DNA of 64,000 bases from Acetatifactor aquisgranensis (GCF_943193215.1 NZ_CALPDH010000004.1:62001-126000); one strand, 5' to 3'; counted from the first letter of the stretch, positions 34,315 to 44,277 are shown. The notes: generated from the sequence alone by a model not told the origin. Made by a program: numbers and translations.

Positions 34315-34926
34315 ATGAACGAGAGGTTCTTTTCCCTGCCGGAAGAGAGGCAGCAGGCCATCATCAATGCCGGATACAGGGTATTTTCCCGCAATACCTA
34401 TAAGAACAGCCCCATGAGCGAGATCGCCCGGGACGCCGGCATCAGCAAGTCGCTGCTGTTCCATTACTTCCATAATAAAAAGGAGCTGTATCTGTTCCTC
34501 TGGGACAAATGCGCCGAGATTACCATCGAGCTCCTCACCAGATATGGATGCTACAGCCAGGCGGGCCTGTTCGAGAGCATGGAGCAGGGGATGCGGGCCA
34601 AGATGGAAATCGTCCGCCTCTGCCCTGACATGGCCAGCTTCACCATCAGGGCTTTCTATGAAAAGGACCCGGAGGTCAACGCCGCCGTCCAGGAGAGCTA
34701 CCATCGGTATTTCAATCTGAAGGCCGATAAGGCCAGGCTGAACTTTGACCCGGAGCAGTTCATTCCGGGGCTGGACATTCCAATGATGTACCGTGAGATG
34801 TACTGGGCCTCGGAGGGGTATCTCTGGGAGATGGTGCAGCGGGGGGACGTGGACATGGAGCAGATGGAGCGGGACTTCGGGAGGCTCATTGCTTTCTGGA
34901 AGAGCGTGTATCTGCGCAAATCGTAA
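34315..34926 (+). CDS. TetR/AcrR family transcriptional regulator
   Basis: 203 residues. The N-terminal helix-turn-helix is clear (NERFFSLPEERQQAIINAGYR, KNSPMSEIARDAGISKSLLFHYF), followed by an all-helical ligand domain. CGGAGGTGACAGG precedes the ATG. It starts an operon with an ABC ATPase and permease, which it probably represses. Upstream, GGTCAAT (34264-34270) and ATTAACC about 13 bp on form an imperfect dyad that could be its operator. Confidence 0.85.
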   Translation: MNERFFSLPEERQQAIINAGYRVFSRNTYKNSPMSEIARDAGISKSLLFHYFHNKKELYLFLWDKCAEITIELLTRYGCYSQAGLFESMEQGMRAKMEIVRLCPDMASFTIRAFYEKDPEVNAAVQESYHRYFNLKADKARLNFDPEQFIPGLDIPMMYREMYWASEGYLWEMVQRGDVDMEQMERDFGRLIAFWKSVYLRKS

Positions 34927-34981
34927 TGCGGGCGGGCGGCTCCGCGAAAGACTTTCAAAGCGAAGAAAGGGATAGGGACAT

Positions 34982-35848
34982 ATGGACGCAATCAAAATCG
35001 AGAACCTGACGAAATATTACGGGAAGGCCCGGGGAATACGGGAGATAGACCTGACCGTGGCGGAGGGGGAGTTCTTCGGCTTCATCGGGCCAAACGGCGC
35101 GGGGAAGTCCACCACCATACGGACCTTGCTGGGACTGATTGGCCCCACATCTGGCAGAGCATACATTTATGGACTGGATATCGTAAAGCAGAACAAGGAG
35201 ATTCTGGCCCGGGTGGGCTATCTGCCCTCGGAGGCGGTATTCTACTCCGGCATGCGGGTGCGGGAGGTGCTGAAGCTCTCCGCGGATCTGCGGAGAAAGG
35301 ACTGCGGGGAGGAGGCGGCCAGGCTCTGCGAACGGCTGCAGCTTGACACCTCCAGGAAGGTGGAGGAGCTTTCCTTTGGCAACCGGAAGAAGGTGGGAAT
35401 CGTCTGCGCCCTGCAGCATGAGCCTGCGCTGCTGATTCTGGACGAGCCCACCAGCGGCCTGGATCCGCTGATGCAGAGGGAGTTCTTCGACATCCTCAGG
35501 GAGCGGAACCGGGCAGGGGCCACGGTGTTCCTGTCCAGCCATATCCTGTCCGAAATCCAGCACAACTGCACCCGGGCGGCCATCATCCGGGAGGGCAGGG
35601 TCATCGCCTGTGACAGCGTGGAGGCCCTTTCCCGCACCACGGCCAGGCGGGTCAGCGTCCGGGGCGAGGTGTCGCTGGAGGGGCTTGAGGGCATCCGGGA
35701 CAGAGAGGATTCCCCGGGGGCGGTGAACTTCCTCTACAGCGGGGACATGAACCTGCTGCTGCAGAGGCTGGCGGCGGGCAGGGTATCGGATTTGTCCGTG
35801 TCGGAGCCGGATTTGGAGGAGATATTCATGCATTATTATGAAAGCTGA
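34982..35848 (+). CDS. ABC transporter ATP-binding protein
   Basis: 288 residues. Walker A GPNGAGKST, signature LSFGNRKKV, Walker B LLILDEPTSGLDP and H-loop LSSHILSEI are intact. The ATG follows AAAGGGATAGGGACAT. The C-terminal 80 residues form the regulatory extension seen in drug-export ATPases. It lies 55 bp after the TetR gene and 151 bp before the permease gene; substrate unknown, with multidrug export the usual guess for this arrangement. Confidence 0.85.
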   Translation: MDAIKIENLTKYYGKARGIREIDLTVAEGEFFGFIGPNGAGKSTTIRTLLGLIGPTSGRAYIYGLDIVKQNKEILARVGYLPSEAVFYSGMRVREVLKLSADLRRKDCGEEAARLCERLQLDTSRKVEELSFGNRKKVGIVCALQHEPALLILDEPTSGLDPLMQREFFDILRERNRAGATVFLSSHILSEIQHNCTRAAIIREGRVIACDSVEALSRTTARRVSVRGEVSLEGLEGIRDREDSPGAVNFLYSGDMNLLLQRLAAGRVSDLSVSEPDLEEIFMHYYES

Positions 35849-35999
35849 GCATCCGGTGCCCGGGGGGAGCGGGCAGCTGGTGTGGGCATGGCATCGGAAG
35901 GGTAGAACAAATATACGAACAGATATAAACGAATAGATGTATTGCATGACAAAATGACAACAGACCGGTTTTAAAATATAAAAAGAAAGGCGGCAGCAT

Positions 36000-36785
36000 A
36001 TGACACTGATAAAGCATGAATTAAGACAGGGGAGGATTTCTTTCCTCATCTGGACGGCATCCGTCGGGTTCCTCCTGGCGGTGTGCGTATTCCTGTACCC
36101 GGAGATGAAGGGGCAGATGGAGGACGTGGGCGATGTGTTCTCCTCCATGGGGTCGTTCAGCGACGCTTTCGGCATGGACAGGCTGAACTTCGGGACGCTC
36201 CTGGGCTTCTATACCATCGAGTGCGGGAACGTGCTGGGGCTGGGAGGGGCTTTCTTCGCGGCCCTGTGCGGGGCCGGCATCCTCAGCAAGGAGGAGAAGG
36301 ACCGGATGGCGGAATTTCTGTTGACCCATCCGGTCAGCAGGGCGCGGATTGTCACCGAGAAGCTTGTCTCGGTGTATGCCCAAATCATCGCCATGAACCT
36401 GGTCATCTACGGGATATCCCTGGGCTCCATCGCGGCCATCGGGGAGTCCGTTCCCTGGAAGGAGCTGAACCTCCTGCACCTGGCCTATTTCCTCCTGCAG
36501 GCGGAGCTGGCGGGCATCTGCTTCGGGATATCTGCCTTTGTGAGGCGGGGCAGCGCGGGGATAGGACTGGGGATAGCCGCGGGGATGTATTTCCTGAACC
36601 TGGTGGCCAATATCGCCCAGGCGGCGGAGTTCCTGAAATATGTCACGCCTTTCGGTTATGCGGAGGGCGCGGACATCATCGAGAAGGGCTGCCTGGACGG
36701 GACGCTGGTGGCTATAGGGCTGGCATTCGGGGCAATCGGCATCGGGGCGGCTTATGGGAAGTATTGCAGGAAGGATATCCGGTGA
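36000..36785 (+). CDS. ABC-2 type permease
   Basis: 261 residues with six membrane segments. It starts MTLIKHELRQGR, ends with a cytoplasmic KYCRKDIR tail, and has SKEEKDRMAEFLLTHPVSR, the coupling segment common in ABC-2 permeases. AAAGAAAGGCGG precedes the ATG. It works with the ATPase at 34982. The last 67 residues are nearly repeated at 55549-55764, showing that a second copy once existed about 19 kb away. Confidence 0.8.
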   Translation: MTLIKHELRQGRISFLIWTASVGFLLAVCVFLYPEMKGQMEDVGDVFSSMGSFSDAFGMDRLNFGTLLGFYTIECGNVLGLGGAFFAALCGAGILSKEEKDRMAEFLLTHPVSRARIVTEKLVSVYAQIIAMNLVIYGISLGSIAAIGESVPWKELNLLHLAYFLLQAELAGICFGISAFVRRGSAGIGLGIAAGMYFLNLVANIAQAAEFLKYVTPFGYAEGADIIEKGCLDGTLVAIGLAFGAIGIGAAYGKYCRKDIR

Positions 36786-36896
36786 GGGAGGCTGCCCGTG
36801 AAGCAGGAGAATTTTCGCCTTTTGTATTGAGGTTTAGGGCGTTTTTAGATATACTGGAGACAGAAAGGATGCCGAATGGCAGCAGTCTTGGGATGA

Positions 36897-37073
36897 TTTC
36901 TGGTTGACATTGGTGTCATGTTCGGCTTTGTGGCGGAGCGAGACAATGCGGTAGTCGTGGCGAATCGGCTATTTGAGATGAAGCTGTACAATCTATTCCT
37001 GTCCGAGGAGGAGATGGAGAAGCGGCCCTTCAGCGCTGAAGCTTCACAATTCGAAAAAGATATGGTAACGTAA
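36897..37073 (+). pseudogene. 3' remnant of an AAA-ATPase/PD-(D/E)XK (DUF1703-type) gene
   Basis: An in-frame fragment reads VDIGVMFGFVAERDNAVVVA, then NRLFEMKLYNLFLSEEE and ends at TAA 37071-37073. This pattern (GVMFGFV, then N-R-x-FE-M-x-LYN-x-FLSEEE) is the inter-domain segment of the common AAA-ATPase/nuclease proteins of Clostridia. Both the ATPase domain before it and the nuclease domain after it are missing, and a stop precedes it at 36894. It fills most of the 316-bp gap here. Confidence 0.6.
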
Positions 37074-37101
37074 TAAGACGCACCGGGAAGGGGATAGGCT
37101 T

Positions 37102-37779
37102 ATGGAAGGAATTTATCCTGAGAATAAGAAGCTTTTGTATGAGAATCCGTTAGCCTGCAAGGCGGATATCAAAAATTTTGTGCTGGAGGGGGATGCGCTC
37201 ATCACGTTTCCGGAGGGCAGAATGCGGCTGGAGAACGCCCGCAGCGACAGGGAAGGGCAGAAGGCCAACTATGTCCTCTGGTGTCCGGATGACTTTCCCT
37301 CCGATGTGATGATTCAGTGGGACTTCGCGCCGCTTCGGGAGCCGGGGCTGTGCATGCTGTTCTTCGCCGCCAGGGGAAGGGCGGGGGAGGATCTCTTTGA
37401 CGGGCGGCTGGCGCCCAGGACAGGGGAATATCCCCAGTACCATCACGGGGACATCAATGCGTTCCATGTGTCCTATTTCAGGAGGAAGGAGCCGGACGAG
37501 AGGGCCTTCCATACCTGCAACCTGCGCAAGAGCTATGGATTCCACCTGGTAGCCCAGGGAGGCGACCCCATCCCTGATGTGGCGGATGTCAGGGGAATGT
37601 ACCGCATGAGCGTGGTAAAGAAAGGGGATGTGCGGTTCTACATAAACGGTCTGGAGGTGTTCTGCTTCCTGGACGATGGGGAGACCTATGGGCCGACGCT
37701 GGCGGGAGGGAAGCTGGGATTCCGCCAGCTCGCGCCCTGCGTGGCGGAGTACGCGAACCTGAGGGTGTACGGGATATAG
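37102..37779 (+). CDS. DUF1961 family protein (YesU-like)
   Basis: 225 residues, a concanavalin-like beta-sandwich family. Typical features: YENPL near the start, WCPDDFPSD, YHHGDINAFHVSYFRR, and NGLEVFCFLDDG near the end. B. subtilis YesU, a DUF1961 protein, sits in the rhamnogalacturonan gene cluster; the biochemical role is not established. It is probably cytoplasmic since there is no signal peptide. It lies just upstream of the YesS-like regulator and is the first gene of the 37-54 kb catabolic locus. Confidence 0.75.
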   Translation: MEGIYPENKKLLYENPLACKADIKNFVLEGDALITFPEGRMRLENARSDREGQKANYVLWCPDDFPSDVMIQWDFAPLREPGLCMLFFAARGRAGEDLFDGRLAPRTGEYPQYHHGDINAFHVSYFRRKEPDERAFHTCNLRKSYGFHLVAQGGDPIPDVADVRGMYRMSVVKKGDVRFYINGLEVFCFLDDGETYGPTLAGGKLGFRQLAPCVAEYANLRVYGI

Positions 37780-37862
37780 GCCCTGGGAGTAACAGGAGGA
37801 ATCGGGCCGCCGGAGGGAGGGAAGCTCCGGGAGGGCATGGTTGTGGAACAGGAGATAGCGTT

Positions 37863-40185
37863 TTGTGGGCGATGATAAAGGAGCGGATTGGAAAGCTTCC
37901 ATATAAATATATCATATATCTGTGTATACTGGGCCTGATGGGCATCATGCTGGTGGCCTTCGCTTTGTATGTCTATCTGGATTACCGGGGACAGCGGGAG
38001 GAGGCGGGCGGGCGCGAGGCCGTCAATTCCGCGGAGCAGATGGTGGGCCAGGTGGACGAGCGGCTGGACAATTTAAAGCAGTACTACATCTCTTTCACGG
38101 ATTCCGACGATTTCAGCTGGGCCCTGGAAAACGAGATGCATTATTCGGACTACAACGAGAGCAAGGCAGTGCTGGAGATCATGACAGGGAAAAAGATATT
38201 CATGGACTACATCGGCAGCTGCTTCCTGGTGAACTTCCGGACGGGGTGGGTGCTGGGCAGTACGGGCATGTTCCCCTTGAGCCAGGTGCGCAACAGCGAG
38301 GCCCTGTATGAGCTGGCGGAGCGCAGCAAAGGGGCCCTGGACAAGAATTACTGGCTGTACAATGAGGCCACGTCCATCGAAAGGGTCAAGAACTATGAAT
38401 ACAATGTCATGGGAGAGGGGAAGGGCCTCAGCCTCGTGATGACCTTCTCCAGCCTGATTTCCGACCCGGGCAGCGTCTTCATCGCCAATATCGACATGAA
38501 TACCTGGAAGCGGTGGATTGGCCGGGCGCTGGGCGACTGCGAGGAGCTGGTGGTGCTGGACGCGTCCGGGGGGATAGTTTACGCCACGGAGGACAGTCTG
38601 GTGGAGGACTGCAGGCGGATGCAGGAGAATGGGAACGTGGAGGGGAGGAGCCGCAGGGTCAGGTCCGGGGGGGGTAGATTACATGGTATCCTCCAGACGG
38701 TCGGATGTCCTGGGCTGGGAATATTACATCTGCTATGACATGGACCGGGGGCAGTTCATCGGGATGCGGCTGTCGGGGATTCTGGTGCTTGCGATTCTGG
38801 TCATCGTCGCCACATGCTTTTTCGTGACAGCTTATACGATATACAGACCTGTGGGCAGGCTGGTGCAGGGCGTGGCCAGGGAGCAGCAGATTGCCGGAAA
38901 CGAACTGGAGTTTCTGGCCAGCAGGTTCGCGGATATGAAGAATGACCGGCAGGCGCTGGAGGCGGTGATGTATCAGCAGAAAGAGAGGCTGCTGGAGCTG
39001 TTCGAGCTGCGGCTGATGCGGGGGGAGGTGCGCTCCGAGGACGAGTGGAACGAGTATTTCGACAGTCTGCACCTGAGAAAGTGCAGATGCTTCGCGGTGG
39101 CAGTGGTGGTGCTGAACCTGCGGGAGGAGAACGGGGAGCAGAGCAATGTGAACGAGGACGCTATCTGCCTGAAGCTGGTGGAGGAGCTGCCGGATGCCCT
39201 GAAAGAGATGACATGGATGCCGATTGTATACAATGCCTGCGCGATATTCGGCCTGTTCGGCGAGGACGATGAGGACGTGCTGCTGGAGCGGATTACGGAT
39301 TTCTACGATGGGATGCGGGCCTTTTCGGAAGAGCGCTATGGGTACCAGATTCTGATGGGAGTCAGCGCGACGCATACCAGCCCCCGCCATATCAGGGCCG
39401 CCTACAGGGAGAGCATCAACGCCCTGACCCGGGAGATGTCCGGGGAATATAAGGTCGGCGAGGGGACGGAGGAGAGCAGGGAGGCGGAGAGAAGGGACTG
39501 CCGGTTCTTCCTGTCAAGCACCACCGTGTGCGGCAATGTGTATAGCCAGGCCTGTGAGAAGGAAATGCACAACTCCATCAAGGCCATGGACAAGGATCAG
39601 TGCTACAAGCTCATCGACGAATTCTGCCAGGAGCTGCGGGGAGAGGCTTCCAATGATAAGGCCATGGTGTACATACTGCGGATGGTGAATGCCGTCCTGC
39701 TGGCGGGTATCGATACGAAGATTGACATAGACAAGCTCTATCCCAACGGGCTGAAGCGCGTCTATGATGAGATCATAGAGATCATAGAGCCCGGCCGGGT
39801 GCGCCGCAAGCTGAAGGCCATGCTGATAGATCCGATTCTGGCGGCCAGGAGCGAGCTTCTGGCGGACAATTCCTATTCCATGCTGCAGGAGATTGAGATG
39901 CAGATCAGGGAGAGCAAGGGCAACATCACGCTGTCGGAGTGCGCCGGTGCCCTGGGGGTGCACCCCACTTATGTCTGGAAAGTGCTGAAGATGGAGAAAG
40001 GGAAATCCTTCATGGATTATGTGGAGGAGTATAAGCTGGAGGAGGCCATTCGCCTGCTGCTGCAGACGGACTTGACGGTGGCGGAAATCGCTGTCCGGCT
40101 GAACTACACCAACGCCCAGAACTTTATCCGCTTTTTCAGCAAGAGCACCGGGGTGACGCCCGGGAAGTTCAGGAAATTATATTGA
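37863..40185 (+). pseudogene. YesS/YtdP-like transmembrane AraC regulator, interrupted by a +1 shift in a G8 tract
   Basis: The first frame (TTG 37863, with AGGAG at 37850-37854) gives a membrane segment (about residues 16-40) and an extracellular Cache-like sensor, then leaves frame at a run of eight G (38667-38674) and stops at 38738. The second frame continues from the same tract with VDYMVSSRRSDVLGWEYY, a second membrane segment, a cytoplasmic linker and a C-terminal AraC helix-turn-helix pair (ITLSECAGALGVHPTYVWKV, LTVAEIAVRLNYTNAQNF). Removing one G joins them into 773 residues, the normal length of YesS-type regulators. Everything else is intact. It lies directly upstream of the importer it should control. 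May be phase-variable or a sequencing error. Confidence 0.8.
38667..38674. repeat. G8 homopolymer inside the sensor-regulator gene
   Basis: Eight consecutive G at the exact point where the frame changes. Seven G would keep the gene in frame. Mononucleotide runs of this size are hot spots for slipped-strand mispairing and also for sequencing indels. Confidence 0.85.
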
Positions 40186-40215
40186 TTTTATGCTGGTTTT
40201 ATCAGCTTTTTCGAG

Positions 40216-40273
40216 AAAAATAATCATTTTCTTTCCGGACGGAAAAAGTCCCGGTAAGAAAATGATTATTTTT
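40216..40273 (+). terminator. Long hairpin between the regulator and the importer operon
   Basis: An 18-bp perfect stem: AAAAATAATCATTTTCTT (40216-40233) with its reverse complement at 40256-40273, followed by TT-rich DNA. The loop also has CCGG/CCGG pairing. A-rich on one flank and T-rich on the other, so it can terminate in both directions. A smaller dyad GATTAT-AGAC-ATAATC at 40328-40343 might be a regulator site for the importer. Confidence 0.7.
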
Positions 40274-40444
40274 GTTATTGAGATTATATGGAGGCAAAAT
40301 GCACAAAAAACAGGGGAAAAAGAAAGTGATTATAGACATAATCGATTTCATAGGGATAAAATCACATTATAAGGCAAGGGAAAAAGGCAAAAAGCCGACA
40401 AAATGCCGAAGAGCAAAATAAGTATAGAAGAAAGGTGGATTGGT

Positions 40445-41416
40445 ATGGCAAAAACAAAAATAAAGAAAGGGTATATCACGCTTCAGGATGGACGTACCAT
40501 GCGGGTGCAGAAGATGAGCACGCCCCAGTACATGATTCAGCACAAGTGGCTGTATTTCCTTCTGCTGCCGGGGGCATTGTATTTCATCCTGTTCCGGTAT
40601 GTCCCCATGGGAGGTCTGGTGATTGCTTTTAAAGAGTACAGCCCCTTCCTGGGCATGTGGGAAAGCCCATGGAGCGGATTTGACCAGTTTACGAAGTTTT
40701 TCACAGGCAATGATTTCTCCAAGCTGCTGGTGAATACCCTGGGAATCAGCCTGCTGCTGCTGGTTCTGTACTTCCCGGCCCCCATCATTCTCTCCTTATT
40801 TCTGAATGAGGTGCGGCACAGCGGATATAAGAGAGTGGTGCAGACGCTTGTCTACATACCCCACTTCGTATCGTGGGTCATCGTGGCCAGCCTGACGTAT
40901 CAGCTCTTCAATGTGTCCGACGGTATCGTCAATATCATCATTAAGGGCATTACAGGCAGCTCCTGGGATGTGCTCTCCAAGAGTTCTACTTTCTGGGGGC
41001 TGATTGTAGGGCAGGATATCTGGAGAGAGACCGGTTACGGTACCATCGTATTCCTGGCGGCTCTGGCCGGTGTGGATCAGGAGCTGTACGAGGCGGCCAG
41101 GGTGGACGGCGCAGGGCGCTGGAGGCTGATGTGGCATATTACTCTGCCTGCCATCCGGGGTACCATCGTGATGATGTTCATCCTCCGGGTAGGCGGTATT
41201 CTGAATACAGGCTATGAGCAGATCTTCCTGATGAGGAATGACCTGAACGTGGCCAGGGCTGAAGTGTTCGACACCTACATCTATATGAGAGGTATCCGTC
41301 AGGGGCAGTATTCTTTCTCCGCGGCGGCAGGCATGTTCAAATCCGTAGTGGGTATGATACTGGTGGTAATCTCGGACCGTGTGGCCAAGGCCTGCGGTGA
41401 GAGCGGCATTTATTAG
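40445..41416 (+). CDS. Carbohydrate ABC transporter permease (LplB/YtcP-like)
   Basis: 323 residues, six membrane segments. The EAA loop is clear: YEAARVDGAGRWRLMWHITLP (about residue 219). The N-terminus has WLYFLLLPGALYFILFRYVP, typical of the LplB class of sugar importers. The start at 40445 has AAAGGTGG upstream; an in-frame ATG at 40403 lacks one. It forms the importer together with the next permease and the lipoprotein; a shared MsiK-type ATPase is likely encoded elsewhere because none is present here. Confidence 0.85.
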   Translation: MAKTKIKKGYITLQDGRTMRVQKMSTPQYMIQHKWLYFLLLPGALYFILFRYVPMGGLVIAFKEYSPFLGMWESPWSGFDQFTKFFTGNDFSKLLVNTLGISLLLLVLYFPAPIILSLFLNEVRHSGYKRVVQTLVYIPHFVSWVIVASLTYQLFNVSDGIVNIIIKGITGSSWDVLSKSSTFWGLIVGQDIWRETGYGTIVFLAALAGVDQELYEAARVDGAGRWRLMWHITLPAIRGTIVMMFILRVGGILNTGYEQIFLMRNDLNVARAEVFDTYIYMRGIRQGQYSFSAAAGMFKSVVGMILVVISDRVAKACGESGIY

Positions 41417-41433
41417 AAGGGAGGAGGCACACA

Positions 41434-42345
41434 ATGGCGAAAGAGCATGTAGTAAAGGAAGGCGCCAAGGTGAGGAAGAGCACCGGCGACCGGATTGTGG
41501 ATGTGATTATCTATGTGGCATTGGGACTGATTGCACTGAGTACCGTCTTGCCCTTCCTGTATGTGGTAGCCGGTTCCTTCGCAACGGAGAAGGAGCTGAC
41601 GGAGAAAGCGTTTTTCATCATTCCCACACAAGTCTCCCTGAACGCTTACCAGTATGCCATCCGGACGGCGAATATATTGCGGGGGCTGAAGAATTCCATC
41701 ATCCTGACCATCATGGGGACGGTGATGTGCATGCTCTTCTCCCTGAGCTTCGCATATCCCCTGTCCAAGATGCATTTCAGGGGCAGAAACTGGATTATGA
41801 ATCTGGTGATCGTGACCATGCTGTTTTCCGGCGGCATGATTCCCTCCTACATGGTGATCAACGCCTACGGGCTGTATGATACCTACTGGGCGCTGGTGCT
41901 GCCGGCCCTGATCAATCCGTTCAACATGGTCATCATCAAAAAGTTTTTTACTGGGCTGCCCGTGGAACTGGACGAGGCTTCCTATATGGACGGAGCCAAC
42001 GATCTGCAGATTTTTACCAGGGTGGCGCTGCCCCTGTCCAAGCCGGTGATCGCTTCCATCTCCCTGTTCTATGGCGTGGGATTCTGGAATGATTATTTCA
42101 ATTCCATGATTTATCTGCAGACGGCGGAGAAGTTCCCGATTCAGATTCAGCTGCGTTCTATCATACTGCTGTCTTCTACCTTTTCGGACGCGATGATGGA
42201 TTTCTATGATATGAACGGTGCGCCCCCTGACAAGGCGGTGAAGATGGCATGTACCGTTATCGCTACGGTTCCTGTCCTGTGCATCTATCCTTTCGTGCAG
42301 AAATACTTCACCAAGGGCGTGATGGTGGGAGCTGTCAAAGGCTGA
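41434..42345 (+). CDS. Carbohydrate ABC transporter permease (LplC/YesQ-like)
   Basis: 303 residues, six membrane segments, EAA loop DEASYMDGANDLQIFTRVAL (about residue 180). GGGAGGAGG precedes the ATG, 18 bp after the preceding permease. The C-terminal KYFTKGVMVGAVKG is the usual ending of this family. Its stop codon is inside the first of two strong hairpins at 42341-42407. Confidence 0.88.
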   Translation: MAKEHVVKEGAKVRKSTGDRIVDVIIYVALGLIALSTVLPFLYVVAGSFATEKELTEKAFFIIPTQVSLNAYQYAIRTANILRGLKNSIILTIMGTVMCMLFSLSFAYPLSKMHFRGRNWIMNLVIVTMLFSGGMIPSYMVINAYGLYDTYWALVLPALINPFNMVIIKKFFTGLPVELDEASYMDGANDLQIFTRVALPLSKPVIASISLFYGVGFWNDYFNSMIYLQTAEKFPIQIQLRSIILLSSTFSDAMMDFYDMNGAPPDKAVKMACTVIATVPVLCIYPFVQKYFTKGVMVGAVKG

Positions 42346-42407
42346 ATAGGCGCAGAGGGCGCGCCTATTCAGCCGGAAGAATGCCCGAAGGGCATGGGCA
42401 TTCTTCC
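42341..42407 (+). promoter_or_regulatory. Two adjacent perfect hairpins between permease and binding-protein genes
   Basis: GCTGAATAGGCGC (42341-42353) pairs with GCGCCTATTCAGC (42361-42373), and one base later GGAAGAATGCCC (42375-42386) pairs with GGGCATTCTTCC (42396-42407). Neither is followed by a T run, so they are probably mRNA processing or stabilising elements that let the binding protein be made in excess. Confidence 0.65.
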
Positions 42408-42514
42408 AGGTTCGGGCAATTGGACAGTTTTGGGCAATTTAATAGCTGGTTCCGACGGCGGGAGGCCGCTGCCGCAATCATAAATCAACCATTTCATTCA
42501 ATAAGGAGGAGAAA

Positions 42515-44203
42515 ATGAAGAAAAAGAGTTTGAACAAGGTATTTGCACTTGCGCTTGCCTCCGCCATGACCTTAAGTCTGGCGGCCTGTGGGAACGGCAG
42601 CGGAAGCAATGAGGGAAGCGGCAGCAGCGCCGGCAATGAGAGCAGCCAGTCCACGGCGGAGGATAGCTCCGCGTCAAGTGAGGAGAGCCAGCAGGACAGC
42701 GAGTCTTCCGAGTCCTCCCAGGAGGAGCAGCCTTCCGGTGAGCGGCAGACCATCACCTTCAGTGTTATCGATGTGAACGCTGGCAGCAACAACGTAGGTG
42801 AGTACGCTGAGCAGATTCTGAATCAGATTAAGGACTACGCCAATGTAAACGTGGAGCTGACCTGGGTGGCCAACGACGCTCTGGCGGACAAGAATGCACT
42901 GTACCTGACGAATCCCGGCACCATGCCTCATATTATTACCTGGGGCGGTACTGTCACGGCCAATGTGGTAGAGGCGGCAAAGCAGGGGGCATTCGTGGAT
43001 CTGAATGAATATGTATGGGACAGCGCAAAGTATCCCAACCTGTCCGGTATGTCCAAGGAAGTGGCGGCTAACCTCACTGTAGACGGCAAGCTGATTGCCA
43101 TTCCCAGAACCCGTGTAGTAGGCCGTAATGGTCTGAGCTACCGTACTGACTGGTTTGAGAAGCTGAAGGACGAGTACAACCTGACCGAGCCCAACACGCC
43201 GGAAGCGGTGAAGGAGATGCTGAAGGCATTTACCTACGGCGATCCCGACGGAAACGGCGTGGATGACACCATCGGCATGGAGATGACCAAGCATACAGGG
43301 CCTTTTGACATTATCCAGACCTGGTTCGGCTGCGGCAACGGATGGGCAGAGGTTGACGGACAGCTGGTTCCCGTATGGATGCAGCCCGAGTACATGGAAG
43401 CCGTTGATTACATCAAGAGCCTGTACGACGAGGGCCTGATGCCTGCCGACTGGCACACCCGCCCTACCGATGGATGGTCCGACGGATGTAAGAAGGGCGA
43501 GAATGGCGTATTCATCGACGTGCTGGATTCCGGAAAGCGTATCTGGAAGTATTTTGAGGATGAAGCCACATTTACGCCCTCTGTCGTGAACCCGGAGGAA
43601 GCCGCTCATATGACACTGCACGGCGCGGTAAACGGACACACGCTTGCGACCGCAGGCTATGCCGGATACTTTACACTGTCTGCCACCACTCTGGACACAC
43701 CGGAGAAAATCGAAGCCGCGTTGACCTTGCTGGATAAGCTCAACGATCCCGAGATGCTGGTTTTGACCCAGTATGGTTTGGAAGGCGTCAACTATGACAT
43801 AGTGGACGGCCTGCTGGTAGATACTGACAATACCGAGGAGGGCAAGGCTCTGGCTCAAAACTATCTGGGACTGAACCAGATGATTCCTTTCCTGCCTACC
43901 ACAGAGGAAACTACCGCAAGAGTTGAGCGTCAGATTGACAAGTATGATCAGGCACAGAACGAGGCTTATGAGGCAGCGCTTCCCTATGCGGTGATGAATC
44001 CTGCCATGCCCTATCTGGTGAATTCTCCCACATACGCCAGTGAGGGCGCTTCCCTGGACGAGGCGGCTACCGCGGCAAGGACTCAGTATATCTGCGGCGC
44101 TATCGACAAGGCAGCCTTCGAGGCTGAGCTTCAGCGCATCCGCGATAACGGCTATGATACCGTCATTGCGGAAGTGAACGAGCAATACAAGGCGAATCAG
44201 TAA
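42515..44203 (+). CDS. Extracellular solute-binding lipoprotein of the sugar ABC importer
   Basis: 562 residues. A basic start, hydrophobic stretch and lipobox LSLAAC place the lipidated cysteine at residue 25, followed by a long Ser/Glu/Gln-rich tether (about 26-75) and a two-lobed binding fold of the LplA/family 1 type. AAGGAGG precedes the ATG. It follows two permease genes, the reverse of the more common order, and is separated from them by two hairpins. Context (GH105, CE12, YetA, YesU homologues) suggests unsaturated rhamnogalacturonan oligosaccharides as ligand; that is inference. Confidence 0.9.
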   Translation: MKKKSLNKVFALALASAMTLSLAACGNGSGSNEGSGSSAGNESSQSTAEDSSASSEESQQDSESSESSQEEQPSGERQTITFSVIDVNAGSNNVGEYAEQILNQIKDYANVNVELTWVANDALADKNALYLTNPGTMPHIITWGGTVTANVVEAAKQGAFVDLNEYVWDSAKYPNLSGMSKEVAANLTVDGKLIAIPRTRVVGRNGLSYRTDWFEKLKDEYNLTEPNTPEAVKEMLKAFTYGDPDGNGVDDTIGMEMTKHTGPFDIIQTWFGCGNGWAEVDGQLVPVWMQPEYMEAVDYIKSLYDEGLMPADWHTRPTDGWSDGCKKGENGVFIDVLDSGKRIWKYFEDEATFTPSVVNPEEAAHMTLHGAVNGHTLATAGYAGYFTLSATTLDTPEKIEAALTLLDKLNDPEMLVLTQYGLEGVNYDIVDGLLVDTDNTEEGKALAQNYLGLNQMIPFLPTTEETTARVERQIDKYDQAQNEAYEAALPYAVMNPAMPYLVNSPTYASEGASLDEAATAARTQYICGAIDKAAFEAELQRIRDNGYDTVIAEVNEQYKANQ

Positions 44204-44277
44204 TTCGCCTCGGCGAACCAATAATTCTTAACCAGTAATTCTGAATCAATAATTTATCTGGCAAGTGCCTGGGCGGT

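Noticed and set aside
42588..42776. Coding frames opposite or across the Ser/Glu-rich tether of the binding protein
   Set aside because: They arise from the biased composition of the tether and have no initiation signals.
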